A stretch of DNA of 64,000 nucleotides from Sipunculus nudus (Eukaryota > Annelida > Sipuncula > Golfingiida > Sipunculidae): contig CM049320.1 in NCBI GenBank assembly GCA_026874595.1, positions 7,755,464 to 7,819,463 on the forward strand. Reading direction: 5' to 3'. A program made the position numbers and the translations under genes. Below are positions 1-10,600 of this stretch, piece by piece; the first letter of the stretch is position 1; each line of letters opens with the position of its first letter. Below the pieces are notes generated by a model. It had not been told where the DNA came from. It saw only the letters and a list, made by a program, of their open reading frames with translations, and searched no databases.

Positions 1-1868
1 GTTCTTCCCAGTTACTCCTTTGATCACCGGATGACCTCGATAATTCTTGATATAAATGCTTCTGGTCCTCGACATCCTTGCTTTTCCTCATAAGGTCATC
101 CTGCGTATACATAAAGTAGGAATATGGCTTTTCCTTGTAGATGAAGCCATATTCACGTATTAATACTCTGGTTACCAGGATTCAAAATATCAGTGCTAGA
201 TATTCTATTCCTCCATCTCCCTCGTCAACCTGTCTTTTTTAACTAATTCCGCCTGCATGAAACAGAAATCTCTCTCCTTCTTCTGAATATTTTTTTTTCT
301 TAAAATGTCACAAGACGGTCACAATGATAGGATTCAAAATTTGACTGGTTCTTCCTAGTTACTCGTTTGAGTAACCTTGAGATTCCATGAGATCAAATTC
401 TCCTGGTAATCAACACCATCTTTTTCTCATTATGTCATCCTGCGATTACATATATTAGGAATGTGTCTAGTCCTTGTAAGCGAAGCCGTTTTCGTAGGTT
501 CATACTCTGGTTACCAGGATTCAAAATATCAGAGCTAGTCATTCTATTCCTCCATCTCCGATTTTTCCCCACAGAAATAGGAAGGCTGCCTTGTAAGAAC
601 AAACTACAGAAAGGACAAGAGGCCTGCAAATATAAAACAATGTGAATTATTGGTACTTTGGTGTTGATGATCCCTGGTTTATCTCACGTTTATGCTACAT
701 TCGTCATCGTATCAAAATTATAATATAGGATTCAGAACGTCACTGGCCCTTGTCAGCTTGTGTTTCTTTCATTAATTCTGCCTGCCGTCAACAAAAATCT
801 GAATTCTTCTTCTGGATATTTTGTAAGCGAATCCATATGCATGAATTCATACTCTGGTTACCTGGATTCAAAATATCAAGGCTAGTTATTCTAATCTTCT
901 AGCTCTCATTTTCGGAAAATAGGAATAATTCCGTTTTTGGAACAAACGACAGAAAAGGCAAAGAGCCTTTGTGTTATAAATCAATGAAAATCACTGGTAC
1001 TTTGGAGATAATGATGCCTGGTTTATCTAGTGGAAAGATGACTTCTTCAGATTATTCGTTCCTCAGTTTATCGTGTAAAGTCAATCGCCCAAACGAAAAA
1101 TGTCCTGGCCCTTGCCTTCAGCTCAGGTTTAGTCGTACCTCTTCGAGCAATTGAAAAGAGAATTGGGCTTGCCATGTTGAACGTTTACTTCAGTATCATC
1201 CTTCCATTCCACTAATTTAACTTGTGATTAAGTTTTTGCATGCCGTTATTATATGTAACTATATTTCGGATACAAGGATTTAGAACGCTGATGATCATTT
1301 TATCAACGTGTCATTTGTTTTTTTTTTATTTCTGCTTGCGTTGAACACAAGAAAAAGCTCAAAAGGTTAGCAAATGATTACGGGGATTCATAATGTGACT
1401 ATTTCTTAGCCAGGGCTTTAATCAAGAGATGACCCCACCTTAACCTTGATGAAAAATGTTTCAGATAATCTAAAATGGATCATTGCCTGGTAAGCGTATC
1501 CTTTCTCATGAGTTCATACTGCTTTTCCAAGGATTTAGGCTGTCACCGCCTGGACTTTCCGTTCCACCATATCCTGTCATCCATGGGTACAGAATGTTGA
1601 CTCCTTTGTAAATTCTGTATATATGAAAGGTGACTATCGTAATACAGATCGATGCGAATTACTGGTACTTTGGCGTTAATGATGCCTGGTTTATTTGGTT
1701 CATAAATGGCATCTCCAATAAATTTGTTTCGCCATTTCATGTTTTATGGCTGTAAGGCCGGAAAATGTCAAGCGTTTTTTTTTCAGCGATCAATAGGATT
1801 CAGAATGTTGCTGATCCTCGCATACATTTCGGCCAGCAGATCGTTGATATTTTGCAGCTTTTTAGATT
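1..1868. repeat. Near-identical segmental duplicate (copy 1, cut by window edge)
   Basis: This segment reads almost base for base like 24,050-25,911, in the same orientation, with scattered substitutions and short indels. Similarity stops abruptly near 1,868 (copy 2 near 25,911). The left end is cut by the window. It is made of the degenerate ~61-bp units described for 20,395-21,760 and contains no convincing gene. The frames open here (for example 969-1,154) also occur in the second copy, but that only reflects the recent duplication. Confidence 0.9.
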
Positions 1869-2050
1869 TATTTTAGATTAATGTATTATTCTGAAAGCAT
1901 ATCTAACCTTTAAAGGTTAGGGGATTTGCTAATTCAACCACAAGTCCGTGCTGACCGGCGGTGGTCAAAGATTGGCGGTACAGTGGGTGCAACACGGTAA
2001 CAAAGGCTAGTTTTGCATTGTGCTTGTGCAGTCAAGGGTGTTTGTATAGG
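1869..2050. other. No gene seen; edge of the duplicated block
   Basis: Short unique stretch after the duplication breakpoint. I see no coding signal, transposon end or tandem repeat in it. Confidence 0.4.
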
Positions 2051-2300
2051 CCAGAAATATGACAAGCGAAGATTGGAGTTTCCCCCGAATATCACATGCG
2101 AATATCGAAAACGAAATGTCACAAATATGTACCGTAATTATTAGTCGCATGCGAATATCGAATATCACTTATGAATGTGATACATGTTTGATATTCACAT
2201 CTGGATATGGAAAGTCACTGATGTGGGCGATATTCGCGTGTGAACATCGAATACCTCTGACGTGTTATATTCGGAGGCATATATCGAATATCAATCATCA
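2051..2300. repeat. Short repeats around GAATATCGAATATC
   Basis: The string GCGAATATCGAATATC and relatives (ATATCGAAAACG, GATATTCACATC, GATATTCGCGTGTG, AACATCGAATACC, ATATATCGAATATC) recur in both orientations at irregular spacing of about 25-60 bases. It looks like a decayed palindromic minisatellite. Open frames on both strands cross it and are a by-product of the repeat. Confidence 0.5.
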
Positions 2301-2840
2301 AGAGAAATGCCCCCCCCCTCCAGAAATATGAAGCCGCCTGGTTAAAACCTAGATATATTTCCCAGGAATTTCCATGCGAATTCCGATTTTTTTCAATTTT
2401 GTCTCTGATTGATTTGATATACGATATTATCTTGATGACTTCGAATGTAACCCAAGTGTATGGTACTGGCATAAAAAATTCAAATGTTGATAATCGAGTT
2501 ATGCGTATAACCGTTATTGTCTTCAAAGAGATGGGAATCTGCCAAGGGAATCATCCTAGGCGAGTCCACGCTGAACGCTCAGTCGGTTTGCCGGGAGCAG
2601 GGTCGTAGGTTCAAGGATTTATAACACAGAGGGTGCAACAAATGAACTAAGCTGTTTGTGGAGGACAGGCGTGTGCAGGTGTTCTCAGTAATTTTGAGAC
2701 CGACTATCAAATATCTGTCCAACTTCAGTCCAGTCTCTTGGCTTCTGGCCCTTTTTAAATGTATAGTTAGGTTCATGAAAACCTGTTTATGCAGACTAAC
2801 TAACTCTTGTTACCCACAAAGATACCTCTGTGGGCTTACA
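2301..2840. other. No gene seen
   Basis: A run of C at 2,311-2,318 and two overlapping open frames on opposite strands (2,215-2,526 minus, 2,399-2,608 plus). Neither has a recognisable domain, a good start context or splice sites that I can support. Confidence 0.4.
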
Positions 2841-2847
2841 AACTGCA

Positions 2848-3180
2848 TCAAGGTCATCAATATACGAACTTGACCTAGCCCTTCATGAGGTGCATCAGTG
2901 ATGTAAGAGTAGCGACTGTGTCTCAATTTTTTTTTCAAGTTATTGCGTTAAATTTAATTTAGCATTTTCGCCTCTGTGACCTTGAAAAATATGCTAAGGT
3001 CATCCATGTTCAAACTTGGCTTAGTCCTTTACGAGGTGCATCAATGCTTCATGTTTGGTGACTGTGCCTCACATTCTTTTCGAGTTGTTGCCTTTACATC
3101 ATATATGGACGGACAATCGGTAAGACGGCAGGACGGACGGACGTCACGACAGATTGACGGAAAGACAAACGGACGCTAAC
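2848..3180. repeat. Two diverged ~145-bp units plus GGACGGAC tract
   Basis: A segment starting CAAGGTCATCAATAT at 2,848 is repeated from 2,993 as CTAAGGTCATCCATG. Both continue with a shared text ending in GAGGTGCATCA and a pyrimidine tract. The second unit runs into GACGGACGGAC-type sequence at 3,108-3,178. The pattern is typical of abundant interspersed repeats in bivalve genomes (family knowledge, not searched). Confidence 0.6.
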
Positions 3181-3305
3181 CATTTCCATATACCCGCCGA
3201 CGGCACTTTCTGTCATAAAATGAGGTCATAAAAACTTATCCTTGTGCCCTTCTGTGCTTAGAGTGTAGTAATATAAAAATGGTGCGTATATGTATATTAG
3301 CCATA

Positions 3306-3820
3306 TTAATCTTTGTTACAAACATTTCGGCATCTTGGGCGTTTCGATTTCTGTTTGAAATCCTGGATATGCACGGCATTGATGCCAGTAATTAAAGAAG
3401 CCTCGGTCCTTATCGGTAGTTCATCAACGGGGCCCAGAGAAGAAGTAGCTGTGTGCCGGGTTGGCAATAGCGCCCACACTTTCCCGCTTCCATGAGCCTT
3501 TGCAGGGCGTTTTAGGTAAACGATTCTAGTACGAATACGTATACTACGAGGCCGAAACGAGTGCCGCCGAGTGCAGTACGACTGGTACCGAGATGAATAA
3601 GAGCTGCTACGGGCCTGCATACCAGTTTCGTACGAATATAGGATGAGTTGCAGCATGACGTAATAGTAGGATGTTCGTAGGTGACCGAAATTCCAGGCCA
3701 CACGGCTGCCAGGTCACTCTTCTTGACGAGAAAAGACTTCTTATTTTCATAGTTCGGGCAATCCCGAAGTAAAGAGGGGGTTACGCCGGCAGCCCATATA
3801 CCAGCGCTGCTTCTGGACAA
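3306..3820 (-). other. Unresolved open region, possibly coding remnant
   Basis: Two long overlapping minus-strand frames (3,306-3,701, 131 codons; 3,512-3,820, 102 codons) and a plus-strand frame lie in a locally GC-richer patch. I recognise no domain, signal peptide or splice-site arrangement. The richer base composition suggests either an old gene or transposon piece, but the reading frame cannot be chosen from the sequence alone. Confidence 0.2.
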
Positions 3821-4196
3821 ATCATATCTCGGCTACAAAATGAATTGATTGAACACATTTGTTTTATTTAAAGTCAGTCCCAAATTCAAAATACAACGTA
3901 AGATGCATGAGCTTTTGCCATCGACAATATACAAGAAAATACGAACATGACAAGATAGATGGCATAATGAGATTGTCAAACTGACAGTTAAAGGCCCAGT
4001 TCCTGTATAAAAGGAGCTAGAGCCAAGTCGAGCTCATAAACAACCTGTCACTGTAGTGTTCTGACAAACCTAGCATGCGAAGGGTTAATGCATACTTTAT
4101 CAAAATTACTTGCTTGTTTGTCCACAAAATTGTCTTCGAGGAATATCTCACGGAATGTTATCATTTTCTTCCTTCATTAAGCACAAAGTATTAGTT

Positions 4197-4977
4197 ATAA
4201 GTGAAAATTCCCCCCCCCCCCGACAATTACCCCCGGACAATTACCCCCGACAATTACCCCCGGTACAATTACCCCTCGGACAACTACCCCCCGGACAACT
4301 ACCCACATGGTATAATAACACTTTTAAAGTACACATTGTTCAAACTAAAAGTAAAATATTCCGATTGTAAGTAAAACAAATACCGATGATAATATTTCAA
4401 ACCAAGCATAGGTGCATACATCATGTTTATTGTAAAAACAGAAAAAAAATCCATCACATCAAGTTTCCAGTAGCTGTTTACTAGTTCTATGCAATGCCTC
4501 TCAGATGATTGTATTGTGTATTGTAAATAAAATTGTAAATATATGGTAAAAAGTCCATTATATGAAATTTGCTTTACATTAGCAAGTTGTAAAATAAAAG
4601 CTTTATAAACCTATGGTCCATATAACCATCGGCAAGCTTACAATATAATTCCATTCAAAAAGGGAATAGCATTCATTCTGATCCATTCTTACCAGTCTAA
4701 AGTGATTTTCTTTTTATTTTTGTTTGCAATTAATTTTATTTATTTGTTTGGGATTCTGTGCTACTCATTAGCAACATAGAATATATTTAAATGTATAACG
4801 TGTACTTTAAATGTGTGATTTGTGATGTGTGAATACCATGTGGGTAATTGTCCGAGGGGGTAATTGTCTGGGGGGGGGTAATTGTTTGGGGGTAATTGTT
4901 CAGGGGGTTATTGTCGGGGGGTAATTGTCCGGGGGGTAATTGTCCAGGGGGTAGTTGTCCTGTTGCCGAAAATTCCA
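4197..4977. mobile_element. Foldback element with C-rich minisatellite arms
   Basis: The left arm (about 4,197-4,340) holds a short tandem array of GGACAATTACCCCC-like units. The right arm (about 4,797-4,977) holds the reverse complement, GGGGGTAATTGTCC units. Inner and outer flanks match in inverted orientation too: ACATGGTAT and TTTAAAGTACAC inside, GAAAATTCC outside. A spacer of about 450 bases with no coding capacity lies between. This is the structure of a foldback-type non-autonomous element with subterminal repeats. I could not identify a target-site duplication, so the exact ends are approximate. Confidence 0.65.
4841..4960 (+). repeat. G-run array with G-quadruplex potential
   Basis: The right arm of the foldback element has about eight runs of four to nine G separated by roughly 10-bp TAATTGT-type spacers. 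Tandem G-runs at this density can form G-quadruplexes on the plus strand; that is inferred from sequence only. Confidence 0.6.
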
Positions 4978-4979
4978 GA

Positions 4980-5944
4980 GTTTTATACACAGCAGCCAAT
5001 ACAAGTTTGAATTTACCGGTCCTAGCTTAGGGGAAGCACGTACCACACATACCACAGTCCATGCAGGCTTTACTCTGACCCAGCCATAGCATATCACACC
5101 AGAAGCGCAGCTGCTGTTGAGGCTTATAAGACTAATGCCCACTACAGTTTATATAACATTTATTAACATGTTATCATGTGAAAAAGGTGTCTTTTTATTG
5201 ACAGTTTCTGTATAAGATCCATTTGTGACCATGTAGGGAACCCCCTTTGGGTTAGAATATAATCTTCTTATTAATTTTAACACACATTCTGGCATAATTT
5301 CTAACAGAACGTTGTAGATAACAGGAAGAGAAAATTTTAAAAGAAAAACAATTGTTATTTTTGGACACAATATGGGAAAGTGAAAACACATTTATTATGA
5401 CAGTTTTATATAAACAATGAAGTATTACAATTGGAATGTATGCTTTCTACCCTTACACAGGGTGACTATTTGGGCTGGGAAATTCCCCAAAGATGTCTCA
5501 AGTTATACTGGATCATTGTTCACTGGGGGCCTGTAGTAATTTCACTGGGCATGGGATTACCCCGTAGAGGTCCCACCGTAATTTGGCCCTTATGAAAAGA
5601 TCCACAGTGTCAGCTACATCCAGTTCCACTATACAATATCAGATGCTATAGTTAAGTATGTTAAATTATTTTGGACATTAAAATTAAAATGCATTAGGAT
5701 AATTAATTCTTGTTTAGAGATCGGGCTCATTACCGGTAGACAGGAGGCTAATAACGTTTTTGCGTGGATCAACTACGGGTTCCGCGGATATCCCGAATAT
5801 GTAAACATGTTTAAAATACTCGAGAATCAGTACGAGTTTAACGAGACAGTCCGAGTATCATATGTAACGTCTCAACGAGCAACTAACTAGCTATTTTGGG
5901 AGATAGAATTCAGATGTGTTTAGTCTGATAACTAGGGCTCCTAT
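4980..5944. other. No gene seen
   Basis: AT-rich stretch between the two foldback elements. The open frames here (4,900-5,142 and 5,149-5,391, both minus) have no motif and overlap repeat sequence. Confidence 0.35.
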
Positions 5945-5950
5945 AGGCGA

Positions 5951-7117
5951 ACACACAGACAATTTTTTTTATCTCGTTCCCACGCGATATTTATCTCGTT
6001 TCAACGCGATAGTATCTTGTTTCCAGGCGAAAGTAGCTCATTCCCATGCGTTAAATTACTTCGTACCCACGCACGGGTAACGCATTCGCACGTGATAAAT
6101 ATAGATAAAAATTACAGTAAGAACAACATCTTAATCCGTAAGGCATGTTATTCTACACCGGATTAAAATTATGGTTGACTTATTTGCATGCATATGCAGC
6201 AGGCTTAATACACTGGGACCCGAAATGGTTCGACATTCAATGGCCATGTTTGTTCAGGGAATGTGTGTGGGGGGGGGGGGATGGATGGATAAAAGAGTAC
6301 AGGTATAGCATTTCGATATATCAAAGTATGAAATGCATAACTAAAATAATATTGTGGAAACATCTGAGGGGGGAATTGAGCAATTTTCTCGTAAAAAGAT
6401 TTATTCCCCGAAAGAGTGAAGGAGCAAAATGTACTCGTCAAAAGTGAAGCCCCCCCCCCCCCCTAAACTATATTACAAAGTCATGGCTGACACTTTTTGT
6501 TATAAACTTTTCCCTTTTCCCTTGGCACATAACACAAAGCGACATGTTCTTTTCCCTGTTCCGTATACCCGAAATAATTTAACCCTAACTCTAATCTTTC
6601 ACCCTAACCGTAAAAAGAGACATAAGATTTTCCAGAAAGACAAAATAAAAACAAGAGTTTCATTTTGTTTAATTTGTTTAGTACATAAGGGTTTACATCA
6701 CCCTTACCCTAACCTTTCCTTAAAAATAGTAACCCTGAACAAACTCAATAAAGGGTTCAATGAACGTATAAAAAGGGGCAAGTAGTTTTTATTTATAACC
6801 TGATAAATCTTGAACCAACAATGTAAAATTTTCCCTCAAGGCATCCGACGTAAAAGCAATACAATGGCATTCATACAAACAATTTAAGTTACATTAACGC
6901 TCTGACATAGAACAGATAATAGATAATAGACAGTCATGTACGCATTAGAGCTTCAGCTTGAATGGCATACTAACGCGTGGGAACGAGATACTATCGCGTG
7001 GGAACGAGATAATTATTGTTTGGAAACGAGATAATTATTGTGTGGGAATGACATAATAATCACGTGGGAACATAATACTATCGCGTGGGAACAAGATAAA
7101 ATTAAAATTCTGTGTGT
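5951..7117. mobile_element. Foldback element with 21-24 bp minisatellite arms
   Basis: The left end starts ACACACAGA, followed by about six units like ATCTCGTTCCCACGCGATA (5,971-6,093). The right end has about six units of the reverse complement (CGCGTGGGAACGAGATA, 6,972-7,098) and finishes TCTGTGTGT. The outer ends are therefore also inverted. The centre holds two C/G runs and CCCTAA-like text but no transposase. The size is about 1.17 kb. It resembles the neighbouring foldback at 4.2-4.98 kb in plan but not in repeat sequence. No clear target duplication was found. Confidence 0.7.
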
Positions 7118-7545
7118 CATATACGAACCACCGTAGATAACCTATTTACCAAATCAAATTTCTACAGAAAAGCGGATAGTTTCTCCCTCAAGGGCCTGAT
7201 TCTCGGAGATTGTTACTATCGACCGATTTTAGCCGTCCTTACCAGTCCGTACGTGTAATACACGCATGAAAGGCCAACGGAAGAGCAGATCTACCGAAAA
7301 TCAAGATCCACTACTAGGGCGGCCGGTCGAAAGTGTTTCTTGATGACTTATGTTTATAGACCCAACGTATCTAGGCATAGTGCCTGTTCGACAGTGTGTA
7401 TACATATTATTATTTTAAGTTGTAAATGAAATTCCGATATTTAAGGTTCATAAAGGCCTTGCAAAATGTGCATGGAATACTGCCAAAGTCGGAATAATTT
7501 CAAATAAAATACTTAACATAACTATGAAATTTGTTAAACAGAATA

Positions 7546-7549
<4 letters not shown>

Positions 7550-7599
<50 letters not shown>

Positions 7600-7600
7600 A
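7550..7600. repeat. (TA)n(TG)n microsatellite
   Basis: About 21 TA dinucleotides followed by TGTGTGTG. Open frames through it are low-complexity artefacts. Confidence 0.95.
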
Positions 7601-8640
7601 CACAAAATATGATATGGCTATATTTAGCTCCAAAGTCATAACATTAAGGCATGATCTCACAAAATTCAAATTCTGCTACCTGTTTCATTCCCAGTGTATA
7701 ATCAAGATATATACGTTTATCATGCATAAATAAAGAACAGTCAGAACATTTTGTGCGTATTTCAATTCTGAATGAATTTAATGATATAAGTACTAATACT
7801 TGCACTGAGGTACACCTACAAAAATTTGTATTCGCACTTGGACTTGTACCTGTCAAAAACTAAAGTACTTGTACTTGCTGCTTGGGTCTATTGTTATATC
7901 TGACCAAATCCCTTATGGCAAGGGAACCCACTGGATCCATGTTTCTTCTAGGAAAGCGGTAATGTGCATAATATAAAAAATGAACATCACACTTTTGTAC
8001 AGCAGCCTATAACCATAAGAAGCAAGGATTAGAAATCTTGCTTGACATGGCTTTACCACTGAAATTGGGATTTTGTCCATGCCTGTCATAATTTTCATAT
8101 TAAATATTAAAAGTAAAACAATTCATTGTTAATTCGGATTTATATTAAATGTTTATATGTTTCTTAATAATTAAGATGATATACACATAATATTTGGCCA
8201 CATATCAAGAGTATATCTTGATATATTCGAGAAATAGCCTTTTGCATGTTACAAAATATTACTCAAGGTGGTAATGATAACAACTAACCAAAATGTACCA
8301 GGGGGATCATTCCATTACTAATCCTTGTGGACTAAACGTATATTTATACGGCCCCATTCCTGCAGTTGTGACTTTTTATTGTGAATAGTGTATAGCGGAA
8401 TCTCTATCAGTCTTTCCGTTATGTCACGTTTATGCTATTAAATGTTGTCTTTAATCCTGATTAAAACTGATTTAAAACTGATTAAATTGGTACAGAAAGA
8501 TACATAAGCTATCTTTTCTCACAAATCTAATTATGGCGATATTTGATGTTACTGTGGTCTAAATATTATTTGTACGATGTAAATGTTAGCATGGGATATG
8601 GCGAAACTATTTAAAAATATCAATAAGTAATAATAATAAA
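7601..8640. other. No gene seen; AT-rich, possible intron
   Basis: I see no exon with good splice sites here. If the exon pair at 8,926-9,294 is real, this stretch may be intronic or hold upstream exons that I cannot recognise. Confidence 0.3.
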
Positions 8641-8925
8641 TTTTAAACAGATGGAGAATAATTTTTCATATAGAGAGACCCGAGACTGTGGTGGTCTAGA
8701 TTTTGTCAAATTGTCGTGCACACAATTTTTTACATGAAATAATTCTATAAAATATCATGGTTCTTAACATACTTATCCCATGCCCTATGATAGAAAGCAG
8801 AGCTGTTCTGTAGACATAGATTTAAAATTTGAAAAAACTTTCATGTAGAAACGTCACTTAAAGTATTTGAAACAATAAATACTCTTGGGATATATGAACA
8901 TTTTGAGAACAATCGTTGTTTACAG

Positions 8926-8964
8926 GAAACAGGGTGTTCTTGGAATGTCTATCACTAAGGATTT
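8926..8964 (+). CDS. Candidate 39-nt internal exon
   Basis: The acceptor GTTGTTTACAG ends at 8,925 and a strong donor GTAAGTAT starts at 8,965. In the only frame without a stop, the exon reads one leftover G, then KQGVLGMSITKD, then TT. That phase joins exactly to the exon starting at 9,159 (TT+G gives Leu). No start codon is present, so upstream exons must exist if the model is right. The plausible phase-matched pair is the reason for calling so short an exon. Confidence 0.4.
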
Positions 8965-9158
8965 GTAAGTATACTCTAATATTTAAGAGGATATTTAGAT
9001 CTACTGAAACATCGATTTTTTTCAAGATTGAAACAATCTGGATACGCTACATATAAATTTTCAGATATGCTGCAAGATACACAAGTCTTTACTTTATTTT
9101 AAAAAAATGGATTACATCGCAAAGAGTTATCTGTACTATTTTTATCGAAAATCTGCAG

Positions 9159-9294
9159 GTTGGAGGCTGTTGAGCCACAGACAGCAATGGAAGCTCAATG
9201 GATTGTCAACATTTGCCAGGACACAAAAAGCGATATGGCAGCATACCAAATACTAGCTGATAAACCCGGTAATCGGGTTTGGGAGATGTATTAA
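9159..9294 (+). CDS. Candidate terminal exon of an unrecognised gene
   Basis: The acceptor ATCTGCAG ends at 9,158. After the leftover G the frame is open for 44 residues, beginning LEAVEPQTAMEAQW and ending GNRVWEMY, then TAA at 9,292-9,294. An AATAAA overlaps the stop (9,294-9,299), as expected of a compact last exon. The composition (EAQWIVNICQDTKSDM) looks coding, not like translated intron. I do not recognise the family. There is a faint resemblance to the second half of a CARD-type helical bundle (ILADKPGNRVWEMY), which I would not rely on. Upstream coding exons were not found; a short open segment after an acceptor-like CAG at 8,651 (MENNFSYRETRD) does not splice in phase. Confidence 0.45.
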
Positions 9295-9299
9295 ATAAA
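9294..9299 (+). terminator. Polyadenylation signal AATAAA
   Basis: Overlaps the TAA stop of the candidate terminal exon at 9,159-9,294. Confidence 0.4.
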
Positions 9300-9383
9300 G
9301 ATGAGGCTCAATTAATTTTATTCTATAGGGTTAAATAGAATATAGATGTTTAGTGAGATACTGTCTTTATAAATTATTGACCA

Positions 9384-9640
9384 ATATTTTGCATTTATTT
9401 TGTGGCGCTGTGCTCGTAGCAAGAAATTCTTACATCGGTATGTTAACCTTGAAGACCCAGTCAGTGATGATGTTTACCGAATGGGACGCGGGGCATTCAG
9501 ATTTTTGAAGATCTTTGACTGGTTACATATATTATTATTGTTAGATATATAGAAGGTAAATCAATGTAAGGAAGACATGAAAGATTAATTAATGTGTTTC
9601 AAAGCAAGGAAGCTGAATGAAAAAAAAAATAGAAAACGCA
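9384..9640 (+). repeat. Dispersed repeat, copy 1
   Basis: The text from AATATTTTGCATTTATTTTGTGG through GGGGCATTCAG and TTTGACTGG to ACATGAAAGATT is repeated with about three-quarters identity at 62,849-63,115, same orientation. No coding frame is shared between the two copies. Class unknown; possibly the tail of a retroelement. Confidence 0.7.
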
Positions 9641-9689
9641 TACCTTACCTTTACGCATACCTTAACTTGATACATACATAAACTTGACT

Positions 9690-10060
9690 TATGTATGGTC
9701 CACTACTAAAGCAAGAACCTTTAAGATTTTTGGGTCCTGAGGTCAAAGGTGAAGGTCACAGGAGCCACATCTTAAAATATTGTGGATCCACTGTAAATCA
9801 AACTTTTCATCCAGAACTGTCCATCTTTCACACATGGCTTACCTGCCGAAAGTAGAAGACATCTGTACATGTTCTGGTTACCTGGTCAGAGATCAAGGTC
9901 ACTGGACCCATTTTCTAATAAGATTGTTACAATAACCTTAATGCTGTAAGTTCAAGGATAGTAAGTTCTCAGATATTTTGGTCAAAAGGTCATTGGTTAA
10001 GGTCACAAGACCCACATTTTGAAAAAGCTCATAAAATATCCCTACAGACAAATTCAGCTG
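9690..10060 (-). repeat. Decayed interspersed repeat (TGACCTTCACCTTTGACC family)
   Basis: Read on the minus strand, 9,740-9,850 matches 31,645-31,755: both carry CGGCAGGT, a run ending GATCCACAATAT or CATCCACAATCT, and TGTGACCTTCACCTTTGACC. The copies lie in opposite orientation 22 kb apart. Such GACCTTGACC-rich repeats are abundant in bivalves (family knowledge). Confidence 0.65.
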
Positions 10061-10408
10061 AGCATCGTGACCCATGGGTCCTTATTTTTAAAATCGGCGC
10101 GGCGCTGAGATCCACTGCCACGTTTGACACCTGAGAACTGGTGCGGCTCTCGTACGTCCTTATAATCGGCCTGCCGTATAGCCAGTGGACTGGCCCTTCA
10201 GATTGTGTTTCTGTCGCAACTATCTTTCTGTATCAACTATCTACAACTATCTTTGATAATTTAAATTACAACTACAAAAATTGCTGACTTGTAAACATTC
10301 CTAAAAAGTTGATGTTTACAGTTAATTGGAGACACAAGGATCACAGATCCTGCGGATAACATACACGTCATGACCAAATGTTCACTTATTCATTGATCCT
10401 TTGCAGGT

Positions 10409-10600
10409 ATGGTCGGATGGTTCCCCCTACCTCCCAAACGCTCAGAAATGCCGTCGGTCTTCAAAAAAGGCAGTGAGGCATCGGTTATCACGTGCGTGAC
10501 ACAAAGACTGTGTAAGAGACAAATCCGACCATCGTTCTTTAAAACAGTTTTTCTTCTATGGCAAAGGATACCTGATGACGAGCGGTCGGGTTGCCACAGC
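10409..10600 (+). other. Open frame at the left edge of a repeated block
   Basis: A frame of 74 codons starts at 10,409 just after an acceptor-like TTTGCAG. It has no recognised motif, and its 3' part (from about 10,545) belongs to the 2.97-kb repeat family, where the homologous copies do not keep this frame. I treat it as non-coding or as an exon remnant. Confidence 0.15.

Noticed and set aside
6580-6740. CCCTAA-like words (ACCCTAACTCTAATC, CACCCTAACC, CTTACCCTAACC), suggesting an interstitial telomere tract
   Set aside because: Only a few scattered words without a regular six-base period; more likely chance within a transposon centre.
6429-6785. 118-codon plus-strand open frame
   Set aside because: Runs through a long C tract and low-complexity text inside the foldback element; no motif.
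7524-7733. Open frames encoding runs of IYIYIY
   Set aside because: Translations of AT microsatellites; the same applies at 39,704 and 54,616.
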